This document shows, piece after piece, positions 9,338 through 19,137 of a stretch of 64,000 nucleotides of DNA; within the stretch, counting starts at the first letter, position 1; every line of letters begins with the position of its first letter. Both the position numbers and the translations under genes were made by a program. Where the stretch lies: the NCBI GenBank assembly GCA_947493585.1, contig CANLRI010000001.1, positions 1,736,001-1,800,000 on the forward strand. Reading direction: 5' to 3'. Source of the stretch: an uncultured Planococcus sp. Lineage in GTDB: Bacteria; Bacillota; Bacilli; Bacillales_A; Planococcaceae. Under the pieces are notes generated by a model. It was given only the letters and a program-made list of their open reading frames with translations. It was not told the DNA's origin and searched no databases.

Positions 9338-9985
9338 TTGGCTCTAGTATCCACAAAGGAGTTGGTGGGGCTGATTACGACGATTTTTTCCGCTGTTGCA
9401 GCTTACGTTGCGACCAGCATTGATTATGTCATCATTTTGTTAATCCTGTTTTCGCAGACGATGAAAAAAGGTCAGTTAAAATCCATTGTTATCGGCCAAT
9501 ATCTGGGGACAGCCATATTAGTAGGCGTCAGCCTTTTGGCTGCGTATGGCCTGACGCTCGTACCGACTCACTGGGTCGGCCTGCTGGGTCTCATTCCGAT
9601 TTATTTGGGAATCAAGGTTTGGAAGCGAGAGGAAGAAGAGAACGACGAAGAGGATCTCTTGTCCCGCTTGTCTTCCGGAAAGTCCAATCGCTTGTTTGTA
9701 ACCATCACGGTCATTACACTTGCGGCCGGCGGGGATAACATCGGTGTCTACATACCCTACTTTTCAACCTTGAATCCAAGTGAGATCGTTGTGATGCTTG
9801 TCGTCTTTGCCATTATGACAGCTGTTTTGTGTTACCTCAGTTACCGTTTGGCATCCGTTAAATCGGTCTCTGAAACCATCGAGAAATGGGAACGCTGGAT
9901 TGTGCCAGTTGTCTTTATCGGATTGGGCATCTTGATCATGGTGGAGAACGGGACATTCCGTTTCCTTTGGAGTCTGGTGAGCTGA
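9338..9985 (+). CDS. cadD: CadD-family cadmium resistance transporter
   Basis: A 215-residue membrane protein of the CadD family, linked in staphylococcal plasmids to cadmium resistance. About five to six spans are predicted, with the family opening AAYVATSIDYVIILLILF, then IGQYLG, and AAGGDNIGVYIPYF with charged residues inside the membrane. The start is uncertain: TTG 9338 has AGAAGG seven bases upstream, while GTG 9365 and CTG 9371 follow a second AAAGGAG and would give a length closer to relatives. It is followed by cadC and cadA on the same strand. Confidence 0.87.
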   Translation: MALVSTKELVGLITTIFSAVAAYVATSIDYVIILLILFSQTMKKGQLKSIVIGQYLGTAILVGVSLLAAYGLTLVPTHWVGLLGLIPIYLGIKVWKREEEENDEEDLLSRLSSGKSNRLFVTITVITLAAGGDNIGVYIPYFSTLNPSEIVVMLVVFAIMTAVLCYLSYRLASVKSVSETIEKWERWIVPVVFIGLGILIMVENGTFRFLWSLVS

Positions 9986-10064
9986 AGTGATTTTTCGCTT
10001 GTTCTATTCTTATAGAAGAAAAGCTTGCTGTAAAAAATTTAATTGATGAAAAGGGGAAAATAAA

Positions 10065-10430
10065 ATGAGCAGAGATACGTGCGAAATTTTGTGTGTAGAC
10101 GAAGAAAAAGTAGAGCGAGTCCAGCAACAGCTTTCAGAGCAAAACCCATTGGAAGTAGCAAAAATTTTCAAAGCATTATCCGACGATACGAGAATCAAAA
10201 TTGCTTATGCCTTATCGCTGGAAGACAAACTCTGTGTTTGTGACGTCGCCAATATCATCGGCTCTTCTACAGCGACGGCTTCCTACCACCTGCGCCTATT
10301 AAAAAATATGGGGTTGGCGAAATACAGCAAAGAAGGAAAATTGGTCTATTATTCATTGGATGACGCACATGTGAAACACCTCGTGCAAGTGGCCTTCACT
10401 CACCAGAAAGAGGGTGTCAGCATTGGTTGA
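10065..10430 (+). CDS. cadC: CadC, ArsR-family metal-sensing repressor
   Basis: A 121-residue winged-helix repressor that releases DNA on binding Cd, Pb or Zn. All four metal-site cysteines are present: Cys6 and Cys10 in the N-terminal extension and the pair Cys57/Cys59 in LCVCDVA, matching the S. aureus CadC pattern shifted by one. The recognition helix is [19 protein letters not shown] precedes the ATG. Its 3' end overlaps the cadA start, so the two are coupled. It probably represses the cad promoter upstream of cadD. Confidence 0.95.
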   Translation: MSRDTCEILCVDEEKVERVQQQLSEQNPLEVAKIFKALSDDTRIKIAYALSLEDKLCVCDVANIIGSSTATASYHLRLLKNMGLAKYSKEGKLVYYSLDDAHVKHLVQVAFTHQKEGVSIG

Positions 10431-12600
10431 GAAAATAAAGACAGAAGAGGAAAAAAACGTCTTCCGGGTGGAAGGCTTTACATGTGCCAACTGTGCTGGA
10501 AAGTTCGAGAACAACGTCAAGAAGATTCCCAGTGTCCAAGATGCCAAAGTGAATTTCGGAGCCTCAAAAATTTCCGTTTACGGGGCGGCCACCGTCGAAG
10601 AATTGGAAAAAGCCGGTGCATTCGAAAACCTGAAGGTCGCGCCTGAAATTACCGGTCGTCCAGCGGGTTCGAAAACGGAAGCCGAAAAAGCGACCGTCAA
10701 AAAAGAGGACAAAGTGCCGTTCTACCAAAAACACAGCACCTTGCTCTACTCCGCCCTGTTGATCGTCTTCGGGTACATTTCCCAATTCGTAAACGGGGAA
10801 GAAAACCTGATGACGTCCCTCCTGTTCGTAGCTGCCATCGTCATTGGCGGGTACTCGCTCTTTAAAGTCGGTTTCCAGAATTTGATACGCCTGGATTTCG
10901 ACATGAAAACCCTGATGACGGTTGCCGTCATTGGGGCAGCCATCATCGGCGAATGGGCGGAAGCTTCCATCGTGGTGATTCTCTTCGCCATCAGTGAAGC
11001 ATTGGAACGCTATTCCATGGACCGGGCCCGACAATCCATCCGGTCGTTGATGGACATTGCCCCGAAAGAGGCACTGGTTCGACGAAATGGACAAGAACAG
11101 TTGATTTCGGTGGACGACATTGCCGTCGGGGATACCATGATTGTCAAACCCGGACAAAAGATTGCGATGGACGGCATGGTGGTCAACGGCTATTCGGCGG
11201 TCAATCAGGCAGCGATTACGGGTGAATCCGTGCCCGTCGGCAAAACGGTGGATGATGAAGTCTTCGCTGGCACGCTGAATGAAGAAGGCTTGCTCGAAGT
11301 CAAAGTCACCAAGCTGGTCGAAGACACAACCATTGCAAAAATCATCCATTTGGTAGAAGAAGCACAAGGCGAACGGGCCCCTTCCCAGGCATTTGTCGAT
11401 AAATTCGCCAAATATTATACACCGATCATCATGGCTGTTGCCGCACTCGTGGCCATTGTCCCTCCCCTCTTGTTTGACGCCAGCTGGGAAACCTGGGTCT
11501 ATCAAGGGCTGGCTGTGCTAGTCGTAGGTTGTCCGTGTGCGTTGGTCATTTCGACTCCGATTTCGATTGTATCTGCTATCGGGAATGCAGCGAAAAAAGG
11601 CGTTTTGGTAAAAGGCGGCGTGTACCTGGAAGAAATGGGTGCCATCAAAGCGATTGCGTTTGACAAGACCGGCACCCTGACCAAAGGGGTTCCCGTCGTC
11701 ACGGACTTTGAGGTGTTGAACAAGCAGGCAAATGAAAAAGAACTGCTTTCCATCGTCACAGCGCTGGAATATCGCTCACAGCATCCTCTTGCTTCGGCCA
11801 TCATGAAAAAAGCGGACGCAGAAAACATTTCTTATTCTTCGGTCTTGGTCGAGGACTTCTCTTCCATTACCGGCAAAGGGATTAAAGGGACTGTCGAAGG
11901 CATCACATACTACATCGGCAGCCCGATTCTCTTCAACGAGCTGGGCGCCGCAAGTACCGATAAGAACTTGGAACAAAACGTCACAGCTCTTCAAAATCAA
12001 GGCAAGACGGCAATGATCATCGGAACGGAACAAAATATCCTGGCGGTCATTGCCGTGGCGGATGAAGTCCGTGAATCCAGCAAGGAAGTCATCGCGAAAT
12101 TGCATCAAATGGGCATCAAGAAGACAATCATGCTGACGGGCGACAACAAAGGGACCGGTCAGGCCATTGGCCAGCAGATCGGCGTCACCGAAATCCAGGC
12201 CGAACTGATGCCGGAGGATAAATTGAATTTCATCAAACGCTTAAGAGCCGAATACGGCAACGTCGCGATGATTGGAGACGGCGTGAACGATGCCCCGGCA
12301 CTCGCTGCCTCTACTGTCGGAATTGCCATGGGTGGTGCCGGAACCGATACCGCTATGGAGACCGCTGATGTGGTCTTGATGGGCGATGATTTGAGCAAAC
12401 TGCCGTTCACGGTGAAGTTGAGCCGGAAATCATTGAACATCATCAAAGCGAACATTGCATTTGCAATTGGTATCAAAGTGATCGCGTTGCTGTTGGTCAT
12501 CCCGGGTTGGCTGACGCTATGGATCGCTATTATGTCAGACATGGGCGCTACCCTTCTGGTCGCGCTAAACAGCTTACGGCTGATGCGCGTAAAAGAGTAA
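10423..12600 (+). CDS. cadA: CadA, Cd/Zn/Pb-exporting P1B-type ATPase
   Basis: A cadmium-efflux ATPase of about 725 residues, very like the plasmid-borne staphylococcal enzyme. An N-terminal metal-binding domain has GFTCANC. Then come paired membrane spans, the A-domain TGES, the transmembrane CPC in [12 protein letters not shown], the phosphorylation site DKTGT, the HP locus ([10 protein letters not shown]), MLTGDN and GDGVNDAP. I prefer TTG 10423, eight bases after AAAGAGGG, over GTG 10414, which sits on the ribosome site. It overlaps cadC by 8 bases. Similarity to plasmid CadA proteins suggests transfer. Confidence 0.95.
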   Translation: MVEKIKTEEEKNVFRVEGFTCANCAGKFENNVKKIPSVQDAKVNFGASKISVYGAATVEELEKAGAFENLKVAPEITGRPAGSKTEAEKATVKKEDKVPFYQKHSTLLYSALLIVFGYISQFVNGEENLMTSLLFVAAIVIGGYSLFKVGFQNLIRLDFDMKTLMTVAVIGAAIIGEWAEASIVVILFAISEALERYSMDRARQSIRSLMDIAPKEALVRRNGQEQLISVDDIAVGDTMIVKPGQKIAMDGMVVNGYSAVNQAAITGESVPVGKTVDDEVFAGTLNEEGLLEVKVTKLVEDTTIAKIIHLVEEAQGERAPSQAFVDKFAKYYTPIIMAVAALVAIVPPLLFDASWETWVYQGLAVLVVGCPCALVISTPISIVSAIGNAAKKGVLVKGGVYLEEMGAIKAIAFDKTGTLTKGVPVVTDFEVLNKQANEKELLSIVTALEYRSQHPLASAIMKKADAENISYSSVLVEDFSSITGKGIKGTVEGITYYIGSPILFNELGAASTDKNLEQNVTALQNQGKTAMIIGTEQNILAVIAVADEVRESSKEVIAKLHQMGIKKTIMLTGDNKGTGQAIGQQIGVTEIQAELMPEDKLNFIKRLRAEYGNVAMIGDGVNDAPALAASTVGIAMGGAGTDTAMETADVVLMGDDLSKLPFTVKLSRKSLNIIKANIAFAIGIKVIALLLVIPGWLTLWIAIMSDMGATLLVALNSLRLMRVKE

Positions 12601-12602
12601 CG

Positions 12603-12636
12603 AAAAGAGCTTTCCAGCCAAATGGAAAGCTCTTTT
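12603..12636 (+). terminator. terminator after cadA
   Basis: Perfect 14-bp stem (AAAAGAGCTTTCCA / TGGAAAGCTCTTTT) with a 6-base loop, two bases after the cadA stop. The A-run on one side and T-run on the other make it potentially bidirectional. Confidence 0.92.
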
Positions 12637-12707
12637 CTGAACTACATAGTAGGGCGAATCTGAAACATTCTTTCATTACTCCTCAAGATAAAGGGTATGG
12701 ATTTTAG

Positions 12708-12760
12708 AAGAGGCATTCCTGGCACGAAGCACCCCCTTGTTAGTGCCGGTTTACCTCTTT
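12708..12760 (+). promoter_or_regulatory. two-part stem-loop in the lpdA leader
   Basis: An outer stem AAGAGG / CCTCTT and an inner stem GGCAC / GTGCC enclose a C-rich loop, ending in a short TTTT. It lies about 65 bases upstream of the lpdA start. It could be an attenuator or the end of another element. No riboswitch class is recognised. Confidence 0.35.
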
Positions 12761-12824
12761 TGAAATAAAAATGAGCAGAAATTACGATTTTTCTTATGAC
12801 CAAATGCCGAAGGAGGAAACAAAC

Positions 12825-14243
12825 ATGACGAACGAAGCGAAAAAGGAACTGGACTTATTGGTGATCGGAGCCGGATCGGGCGGCTATGTGGCGGCCATTC
12901 GTGCTGCACAGCTAGGGAAAAAAGTGGTGTTGGTGGATAAGGCCGAATTGGGTGGCGTTTGCCTGAACCGTGGCTGCATCCCTTCCAAAGCGCTGATCAG
13001 TGCTTCGGAACGGGTGAAACACATCCAGCACGCCGGGACCATGGGCATCCGGGTTTCGGGTGAAGTGGTCGTGGATATGCCCGAAGTAGTGAAATGGAAA
13101 GACGGCATCGTGAACAAACTTACAAGCGGGGTCCAGACCTTGCTGAAAGGCAATGGCGTGGAAGTCATTAGCGGGGAAGCTTATCTGACGGCATCCCATC
13201 AGGTAAAAATCAAAACCGCAGACGGAGAACTGCTCTATACGTACAAAGATCTGATTCTGGCAATCGGTTCCCTGCCGACCGAACTGAAAAGCCTGCCGTT
13301 TGATCAAGAACGGATCCTCTCGTCAACAGAAGCTTTGACGCTCCAGGAAGTGCCGAAGCATCTCGTGGTGGTCGGCGGCGGTTATATCGGGCTGGAACTA
13401 GGGACGGCGTATGCCAAATTCGGGGCCAAAGTGACGATTCTTGAAGGAACGGATACCATTCTTCCAGGGACGGACTCTGCACTGACAAATGTGGTCAAAC
13501 GTCACTTAAAAGATTTGGGCATCACGGTCATCACCAATGCTATGGTCCAAGGCGGTGAAAATACAGGTGAAGAAGTCAATGTCCGGGTTCAGGTGGATGG
13601 CAAAGATGAGGTCATTAATGGCGATTACTGCCTGGTTTCTATTGGAAGAAAACCAAACACAGGAAAAATCGGCTTAGAAAATATTGGCGTGGAACTTGAT
13701 CAACGCGGTTTTATCAAGATAAATAACCAATGTCGAACCACGATTGATCATGTGTACGCAATCGGCGATTGTGCAGGCGGTGACCTTCTAGCTCACAAAG
13801 CTAGTTATGAAGGTAAGATTGCGGCAGAGGTGGCAAGCGGACAAAAAAGCGTGATTGATTTTCAAGCGATGCCGTTTGTTATCTTCAGCGATCCGGAAGT
13901 TGCGTATACCGGGTTGACCGAAAAAGCGGCAAAAGAACAGGGCTATGAGACAGTTTCCAGTCGTTTTCCATTCCAAGCGAACGGCCGCGCTTTATCTATT
14001 TCCGATGCGGATGGTTTTGTACAGATTGTGGCTGAAAAAGAGACCAAAAGAGTGTTGGGCGTCCAGATGGTTGGACCGGAAGTATCGTCCCTTATTGCCG
14101 AGGCGGTCTTTGCTATTGAAACCGGGGCGACAGCCGAAGACCTCAGCCTGACGATTCACGCCCATCCTACGCTGCCGGAGCCATTGATGGAAGCTGCGGA
14201 AGGAATCATGGGGCACCCAATTCATATGCTGAGCAAAAAATAA
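12825..14243 (+). CDS. lpdA: dihydrolipoyl dehydrogenase-like flavoprotein
   Basis: About 472 residues of the class I flavoprotein disulfide reductase family. Seen: the FAD motif VIGAGSGGYVAA, redox pair CLNRGC, second Rossmann motif VVGGGYIGLELG, FAD motif AIGDCAGG, and the C-terminal base HAHPTLPE. Lpd reoxidises the lipoamide of 2-oxoacid dehydrogenases with NAD, but no E1 or E2 gene is near this copy; a separate acoL exists at 45 kb. AAGGAGG at 12810 fixes the ATG, and an upstream in-frame ATG lacks one. A role in thiol or metal redox chemistry of the cadmium block is inference. Confidence 0.9.
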   Translation: MTNEAKKELDLLVIGAGSGGYVAAIRAAQLGKKVVLVDKAELGGVCLNRGCIPSKALISASERVKHIQHAGTMGIRVSGEVVVDMPEVVKWKDGIVNKLTSGVQTLLKGNGVEVISGEAYLTASHQVKIKTADGELLYTYKDLILAIGSLPTELKSLPFDQERILSSTEALTLQEVPKHLVVVGGGYIGLELGTAYAKFGAKVTILEGTDTILPGTDSALTNVVKRHLKDLGITVITNAMVQGGENTGEEVNVRVQVDGKDEVINGDYCLVSIGRKPNTGKIGLENIGVELDQRGFIKINNQCRTTIDHVYAIGDCAGGDLLAHKASYEGKIAAEVASGQKSVIDFQAMPFVIFSDPEVAYTGLTEKAAKEQGYETVSSRFPFQANGRALSISDADGFVQIVAEKETKRVLGVQMVGPEVSSLIAEAVFAIETGATAEDLSLTIHAHPTLPEPLMEAAEGIMGHPIHMLSKK

Positions 14244-14268
14244 CTCATAATCAATCCACTCTTTGAAA

Positions 14269-14305
14269 CCGGCCTGCACATTCATAAGCGCAGGCCGGAT
14301 TGTTT
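14269..14305 (+). terminator. terminator after lpdA
   Basis: GC-rich 9-bp stem CCGGCCTGC / GCAGGCCGG followed by ATTGTTTTTG, about 26 bases past the lpdA stop. Confidence 0.88.
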
Positions 14306-14427
14306 TTGTTCGAGTATCTCTGACTTTCTGAAGTGATGATAAATCATATAGGTTGGCGATTTCCCTATTTTTTCAAACTGGATTTATTCGGAACAAAAAT
14401 CTACTTAATTGAAAGGATGCGAACTTC

Positions 14428-15090
14428 ATGAAGGCAGATAAAAACAAAGCGTATATACCGGCACTCAAATACCGCTGGATGACCCGGTTCTATGATCCGT
14501 TAATCCAATGGGGGATGCAGGAAAAAAAGCTTAAAATGTATTTGGTTAATCAAGCAGTCCTTCAACCTGGGGAAGTGGTAATGGATTTAGCTTGCGGCAC
14601 AGGAACCTTGGCCCTCTTAATACGGCGATCACACTCCCATGTTCAAGTGATTGGAGTCGATGCAGACCCGGAAATAGTGGCAATTGCGAAAGAAAAAATT
14701 AAAAGAAATCAAACTAACGGCATTAGCTTCAAGGAAGGATTTTCTGACCGGCTTCCCTTTTCTAATAATCTGTTTCATCATGTCTTTACCAGTTTATTTA
14801 TTCACCATTTGACGTTGGAGAAGAAAAAGGAAACTTTTGAGGAAGTTCGCCGGACACTTAAACCGGGCGGCCAATTCCATATAATTGATTTTGAGAAGCC
14901 ACAAAACGGTTTGATGCGTGCTGCATTCTTCCCCGTCCAGTTGTTAGACGGGTTCGAGACCACTTCCCCTCATGTCAAAGGCATTATTCCAAGTCTCTTA
15001 AAAGAAACAGGATTTGCTGCAATTGAAGAGACGGGGCAATTTTCAACCGCGATTGGCACGTTACGGGCATACAGAGCTTTTAAGCCATAA
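14428..15090 (+). CDS. class I SAM-dependent methyltransferase (UbiE-like)
   Basis: A 220-residue Rossmann-fold methyltransferase. Motif I is VMDLACGTGTLALLI, the acidic residue ending strand 2 is in VIGVDADPE, and the post-motif region reads FSDRLPFSNNLFHHVFTSLFIHHL, closest to UbiE/COQ5-type small-molecule methyltransferases. The substrate is not determined. AAAGGATG lies upstream of the ATG. It is the last gene before dif-like site C and has its own upstream gap, so it may be a passenger unrelated to cadmium. Confidence 0.85.
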   Translation: MKADKNKAYIPALKYRWMTRFYDPLIQWGMQEKKLKMYLVNQAVLQPGEVVMDLACGTGTLALLIRRSHSHVQVIGVDADPEIVAIAKEKIKRNQTNGISFKEGFSDRLPFSNNLFHHVFTSLFIHHLTLEKKKETFEEVRRTLKPGGQFHIIDFEKPQNGLMRAAFFPVQLLDGFETTSPHVKGIIPSLLKETGFAAIEETGQFSTAIGTLRAYRAFKP

Positions 15091-15209
15091 AATTCTTGAT
15101 ATTCAGCTACTTTCTTTCACCTTACGTACATGCATTTTCTATCTATCTATTTTCATTAAATTCATTTTGTAATCATCAGGGACACAACTTAAAAAGGTTA
15201 TTAGAAAAG

Positions 15210-15320
15210 CGTTCGTAAAAATACATTTAACAAATTAAGAGGGAGAGAAGATGTGCTTGTAGCAACCTCTTCTCTCCTTTTGTATTCAGCAGCTTCCGAT
15301 AAATTCATGATATGCAAACC
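15210..15320 (+). repeat. composite recombination element C: palindrome-like repeat, hairpin and dif-like site
   Basis: CGTTCGTAAAAATACA (15210-15225), then a hairpin GGAGAGAAGA (15242-15251) / TCTTCTCTCC (15269-15278), then a 29-bp dif-like site (15292-15320): GCTTCCGATAA, centre ATTCATG, ATATGCAAACC. The order and spacing match elements A and B. It separates the cadmium block from the mercury block. Confidence 0.78.
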
Positions 15321-15332
15321 AATTAGATTTTA

Positions 15333-15659
15333 TTATCCACGTGGAGCCCACAACATCACGGAAACACCAACTAAACAAATACCTGCCCCGATCCAGTCAT
15401 AGAAATCAGGTGTTTTTTTATCGACTCCCCATCCCCATAAAACGGAAAGGATGATGAACACTCCGCCGTAGGCAGCATAAATCCGGCCGAATGAAGAGAA
15501 CGATTGGAACGTCGCAATCACTCCGTATAGAGCTAATGCGATACCGCCAAAAATCCCTAAATACAACGGCTTACCTTCTCGCAGCCATAACCAAATCAAA
15601 TAACCTCCGCCAATTTCAGCTATTCCTGCGATGACGAATAAGAAAATCGTATAAATCAA
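15333..15659 (-). CDS. ynfA: YnfA family (UPF0060) membrane protein
   Basis: A 108-residue, four-span membrane protein of the YnfA/UPF0060 family, distantly related to small multidrug resistance pumps. Family signatures are [28 protein letters not shown] and [13 protein letters not shown]. Start is TTG 15659, eight bases after AAGGGAG, which gives the usual family length; a longer frame upstream lacks a ribosome site. It is downstream of merA on the same strand, 128 bases away, possibly read through from the mer operon. Confidence 0.9.
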   Translation of the reverse strand: MIYTIFLFVIAGIAEIGGGYLIWLWLREGKPLYLGIFGGIALALYGVIATFQSFSSFGRIYAAYGGVFIILSVLWGWGVDKKTPDFYDWIGAGICLVGVSVMLWAPRG

Positions 15660-15787
15660 CTTTAATGCTCCCTTCAACCTTTGAGTTCTATTGGCAAATA
15701 GTTTCTTTTCTGATTTCGATCTACTTAACCCTGACCATAGCAACTAGGGAATCCTATTTTCCATTAGAATTTACTTGTTTAACCCTT

Positions 15788-17428
15788 TTAACCGGCACAG
15801 CAAGACAGTTGGGAAACATCCTTGTCGAACGTGAGGGCAGCCAATTTCACCCCTTCCGCCATGGTTAAATACGGCGCAAAGGTGTCGCTAATGTTTTCGA
15901 TGGTCAAACCGAACTTCACAGCAAGTGTCACTGCATAAATGACATCTCCTGCATTTTCCGCTACGATATGCCCGCCCAGCAGCTGGCGTGTTTTCGCATC
16001 CGCCACCAGTTTGAACACGCCGGTCGTCTCCCGGTTCACTTGCGCTCGCGGAACAGCCTCCAACGGCAGGACGGAAGTGATAACGTCATAGCCGTTTTCT
16101 TTTGCCTGTTTCTCTGTCAAGCCGACGGTGGCAACCGCCGGCGCTGTAAACGTAACACCCGGCACAATGGCCAAATCCAACTTTTCCTTCTGCCCACCGA
16201 GCGCATTTCCTGCTGCCACTCGCCCTTGATAAGCCGCGACATAAACAAACTGAGGACCGAGCGTAACGTCGCCTGCTGCATAAATTCGTTCATTGGTGGT
16301 CTTGGCATAATCATCAATCCGAACTTCTCCGAGGCGCCCTGTTTCAACACCCGCCGCGTTCAAATTCAAGCTTTCCGTATTGGGCGTTCGGCCGGCTGCA
16401 ATCAGCAGTTGATCGGATTCAATGATTCGCTTCTGACCGTCCACCTCGACATATACTTTTTTCACCTCTCCGTCCTGTTTAATTCGCTCGTACGTGGCAC
16501 CGGTCACTAACCGAATGCCTTGCTCGGTCAAAGCTTTCGTGAGGGCTTCCGAGATTTCCGGATCGTATTCCTGGAACAGGCGCGAACTTCTTTGCATCAG
16601 TGTGACTTCGGATCCGAGGTGGTGAAATAACTGACCCAATTCCACACCAATATAGCCGGAACCGATGACCGTCAGGCGTTTCGGCACTTTCTTTAGCTCC
16701 AATAAGGTTGTGCTGGTCAAGTAATCCACTTCTTCCAGTCCGGAAATGGCTGGCATAGCCGGAGCCGCCCCCGTCGCAATCAGAAACTGTTTGGCAGAAA
16801 GCTTCATGCCGGCCACTTCAATAGTGTGTTCATCTATAAATCTGGCTTCCCCTTTGATCAACTCAAAACCGTAGTCTTCAACCAAATCGACATATTTCTT
16901 GTTCCGGAGATCCGTCACCAATTCCTCTTTCTGTTTGACCAGCGGAGCCAAATCCACTTCCCCCGCTGAGGTGTGCAGCCCGATAAACGGATTATTCCTG
17001 GCCAAGTGATTGATTTCTCCGGCCCGTAACAAGGTTTTGGAAGGAACACAGCCAATGTTCACACAGGTACCGCCTACCGTTCCCCGTTCAATCATCGCCA
17101 CTTTCGCCCCATGTTTCACAGCTTCGATGGCGGAAGAAAAGGCAGCGCCCCCGGAACCGATGATGATGTAGTCATACTCGCCTTCTTCATCTGGGCGGAG
17201 TGCTTCTTGGGCTCGGACTTCTTCTGCTTCCCCCGGCTGATACTTGGCATCAGCAATTGCTTTTTGTGCCTTTTGAACCTCCATGTTTTCCGGCAGTTCA
17301 AATACAGCTTCACCTTTTCGAAAATCAGCTTGGATTTCTTTTGCGCCAATCGCTTCAAGCGCGACTACCACGTGTTCTTCGCATCCGGTGCAGGTCATCG
17401 CTTGGACATCCACTCGATATTTTTTCAT
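15788..17428 (-). CDS. merA: MerA mercuric reductase
   Basis: A 546-residue NADPH-dependent flavoenzyme that reduces Hg(II) to volatile Hg(0). It has one N-terminal metal-binding domain (MTCTGC, Cys13/Cys16), FAD motif [12 protein letters not shown], redox pair CVNIGC, an NADPH-binding Rossmann unit ([12 protein letters not shown]), and the C-terminal Cys543-Cys544 that hands over mercury. Length fits single-domain MerA forms. The start lies 2 bases after the merR stop, so it is read from the mer promoter upstream of merR. No MerT/MerP-type transporter or merB is present. Confidence 0.96.
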   Translation of the reverse strand: MKKYRVDVQAMTCTGCEEHVVVALEAIGAKEIQADFRKGEAVFELPENMEVQKAQKAIADAKYQPGEAEEVRAQEALRPDEEGEYDYIIIGSGGAAFSSAIEAVKHGAKVAMIERGTVGGTCVNIGCVPSKTLLRAGEINHLARNNPFIGLHTSAGEVDLAPLVKQKEELVTDLRNKKYVDLVEDYGFELIKGEARFIDEHTIEVAGMKLSAKQFLIATGAAPAMPAISGLEEVDYLTSTTLLELKKVPKRLTVIGSGYIGVELGQLFHHLGSEVTLMQRSSRLFQEYDPEISEALTKALTEQGIRLVTGATYERIKQDGEVKKVYVEVDGQKRIIESDQLLIAAGRTPNTESLNLNAAGVETGRLGEVRIDDYAKTTNERIYAAGDVTLGPQFVYVAAYQGRVAAGNALGGQKEKLDLAIVPGVTFTAPAVATVGLTEKQAKENGYDVITSVLPLEAVPRAQVNRETTGVFKLVADAKTRQLLGGHIVAENAGDVIYAVTLAVKFGLTIENISDTFAPYLTMAEGVKLAALTFDKDVSQLSCCAG

Positions 17429-17430
17429 GT

Positions 17431-17832
17431 CTACTCCTCCTCCATCAAAACATCAATAATCGGGCATTCATGCAGCTCTTTTTCATTTGGACACCGCTCT
17501 TTCAACTCGCTCAGCATCCGTTCCGCACGCTTTAGATCCTCAATCTGCTTTCGGACTTCCACTTCTTTTCTGGACACAAAATCGAACATATCTTCACAGC
17601 GCACATCGTCTTTGTCGACCACCCCTAACAATTTATAAATCTCATTCAACGAAAATCCCAGTTCCTGCAGTCGCCGGATAAATCCTACCCGTTTGACCGT
17701 TTCCTTCGAATAAATCCGATACCCCGAATTATTCCGGACCGGTTCTTGCAATAGCTCTTTTCGTTCATAGTATCGGATGGTTTCCTTATTCACTTCACAT
17801 AGGGTTGCAAGTTCACTGATTCGATAGCTCAA
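17431..17832 (-). CDS. merR: MerR mercury-responsive regulator
   Basis: A 133-residue activator/repressor of the mer operon. The N-terminal winged helix contains [14 protein letters not shown] dimerisation helix follows. The three Hg-binding cysteines Cys79, Cys114 and Cys123 occur at the positions described for Bacillus MerR. As in Bacillus, merR is the first gene of the operon and is transcribed with merA. Confidence 0.96.
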   Translation of the reverse strand: MSYRISELATLCEVNKETIRYYERKELLQEPVRNNSGYRIYSKETVKRVGFIRRLQELGFSLNEIYKLLGVVDKDDVRCEDMFDFVSRKEVEVRKQIEDLKRAERMLSELKERCPNEKELHECPIIDVLMEEE

Positions 17833-17851
17833 TTTTCTTCACCTCAGAAAA

Positions 17852-17883
17852 AGTATAAACCATGTACTTAGGTACATGGTCAA
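17852..17883 (-). promoter_or_regulatory. mer promoter and MerR operator
   Basis: Minus-strand TTGACC (17883-17878) and TATACT (17857-17852) are separated by 20 bp (19 bp if the -10 is TTATAC). A perfect dyad CCATGTAC-TTAG-GTACATGG (17860-17879) lies in the over-long spacer. This is the hallmark of MerR-type promoters, where the regulator untwists DNA. Confidence 0.93.
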
Positions 17884-17965
17884 ACATCTAGACTTCAATA
17901 CTTTCTTTCTATATATAAAATTTCAAGTTACTAAAACTAGATTTAAAATAGTCGTTTATTAAAAA

Positions 17966-18003
17966 TAAAGCGTTCGTAAAAGTACACTTTTACGAACGCT
18001 TTA
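17966..18003. repeat. perfect 38-bp palindrome of the CGTTCGTAAAAGT family
   Basis: An 18-bp left arm TAAAGCGTTCGTAAAAGT and its exact complement flank a 2-base centre. This is the best-preserved copy of the motif found beside the dif-like sites at 5031, 6290 and 15210. It lies between the mer promoter and the toxin-antitoxin pair. It is not followed by a T-run, so it is unlikely to be only a terminator. Confidence 0.8.
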
Positions 18004-18232
18004 CTGAATAATCATTACTTTTCTCTCCGAATTTATATCTTCCTTATGAAGTTAAATTATTGGGAGAAACTTGATTTTTTACTTCCTTTCTTCTCTCTTC
18101 TATATTTTTAGCGTTAAAATGCATCCTCTCCACTGTATTCTTATAAACACATTATCAAAAGTTACCACTTGAATACTACGATATAATCGTATAAAATGAA
18201 GATATAAAAGTCATGCAACTGGAGCGAGCCGA

Positions 18233-18617
18233 GTGAGAAAACAAAAGTACAATGAAAATGTCGAATTAGTGTTTGTTTACACGGAAGTCTTCAATAAACT
18301 CTGGGTACACTATGGATTATCGGAAAAGATAAAAAGAGATTTGAAAAACAAGTCCGAGAATATGAAGAAAATAACACGGTCCAAGTAATGTACTGGGGGA
18401 TATCATTGCAGATACCGGAGGCGCTATAAAACTTCGATTTGATAGCTCGAGTGATAATGTCGGAAAAAGTGGTGGGTATCGAATTATTTACTCCAAATAT
18501 GGTCGGCGTGTCTATGCTATGCTGCTAATTTATAAGAAATCAGATAAAGAAACACTTACTGACAAAGAAAAAAACCTCATTAAGAATAGAGGAAAAGAAT
18601 TGAAGAAAAATAATTAA
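18233..18617 (+). pseudogene. RelE/HigB-like toxin gene with two frameshifts
   Basis: GTG 18233 with GGAG eight bases upstream opens a toxin-like protein, but the frame changes twice. Reading NVELVFVYTEVFNKLWVHYGLSEK, then KKRFEKQVREYEENNTVQVM, then IADTGGAIKLRFDS through YRIIYSKYGRRVYAMLLIYKK gives one coherent RelE/HigB-like protein of about 128 residues. One base is missing at the A4 run (18324-18327) and one at the G5 run (18395-18399). As given, the toxin is dead. Both lesions are in homopolymers, so sequencing error is a real alternative. Confidence 0.8.
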
Positions 18618-18633
18618 GAAGGTGGTGGGTAGG

Positions 18634-18999
18634 ATGAAATCAAACAAATTGGATTTTGAAAACCTACTTGAAGAGAGCGTCAATCAGTTGAATCAGTTTG
18701 CCAAGGGTAATTCAGAACATGTCGAGGTTATTACTTATAAATTACGTGATTTACCCGAAATCGATCTCACCTCAGTTAAAGAATTGAGAAAAGATTTAGG
18801 CGCAACGCAAAAAAACTTTGGCGATGTGCTCGGTGTTTCTACACGTACAGTGGAGGCATGGGAGATTGGACGCTCTTCCCCTAACGGCTCTGCAGCTCGG
18901 TTAATGCAACTCATGTTAGATAACCCTTCCATTAAGCAATCCTTTAAACAGACGATAAAAAATGAAAAGCTAGTGAAAAGAGAAAAATCGTTTAGCTGA
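18634..18999 (+). CDS. HigA-like XRE-family antitoxin
   Basis: A 121-residue DNA-binding protein with a Cro/C1-type helix-turn-helix (about residues 55-95: LGATQKNFGDVLGVSTRTVEAWE) and a basic tail. It starts 16 bases after the toxin stop, with GAAGGTGGTGG before the ATG; an in-frame GTG 12 bases upstream is less likely. The toxin-first order is as in higBA. Here the toxin frame is broken, so this may persist as an orphan regulator. Its terminator follows at 19067. Confidence 0.82.
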   Translation: MKSNKLDFENLLEESVNQLNQFAKGNSEHVEVITYKLRDLPEIDLTSVKELRKDLGATQKNFGDVLGVSTRTVEAWEIGRSSPNGSAARLMQLMLDNPSIKQSFKQTIKNEKLVKREKSFS

Positions 19000-19066
19000 A
19001 CAAAGTTAGCTGCCTTCTTGGCAACTCAGTTATTATTGCAAAATTCGGTACACACAATGAATTGAA

Positions 19067-19109
19067 CCCCAATGACGGATGAGTTTAAATATCCGTCACT
19101 GGGGTTTTT
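19067..19109 (+). terminator. terminator of the toxin-antitoxin operon
   Basis: A 14-bp stem with one mismatch, CCCCAATGACGGAT (19067-19080) / ATCCGTCACTGGGG (19091-19104), followed by TTTTT. Confidence 0.9.
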
Positions 19110-19137
19110 CTCTTTTGCATAGATATTGGATCTACAT

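Noticed and set aside
10564..11505. 313-codon minus-strand frame opposite cadA
   Set aside because: It is the antisense of a well-conserved ATPase and contains no recognisable domain.
17966..18003. LexA (SOS) box reading of the palindrome
   Set aside because: Gram-positive LexA boxes need GAAC-N4-GTTC; here the half-sites are in GTTC...GAAC order with 18 or more bases between.
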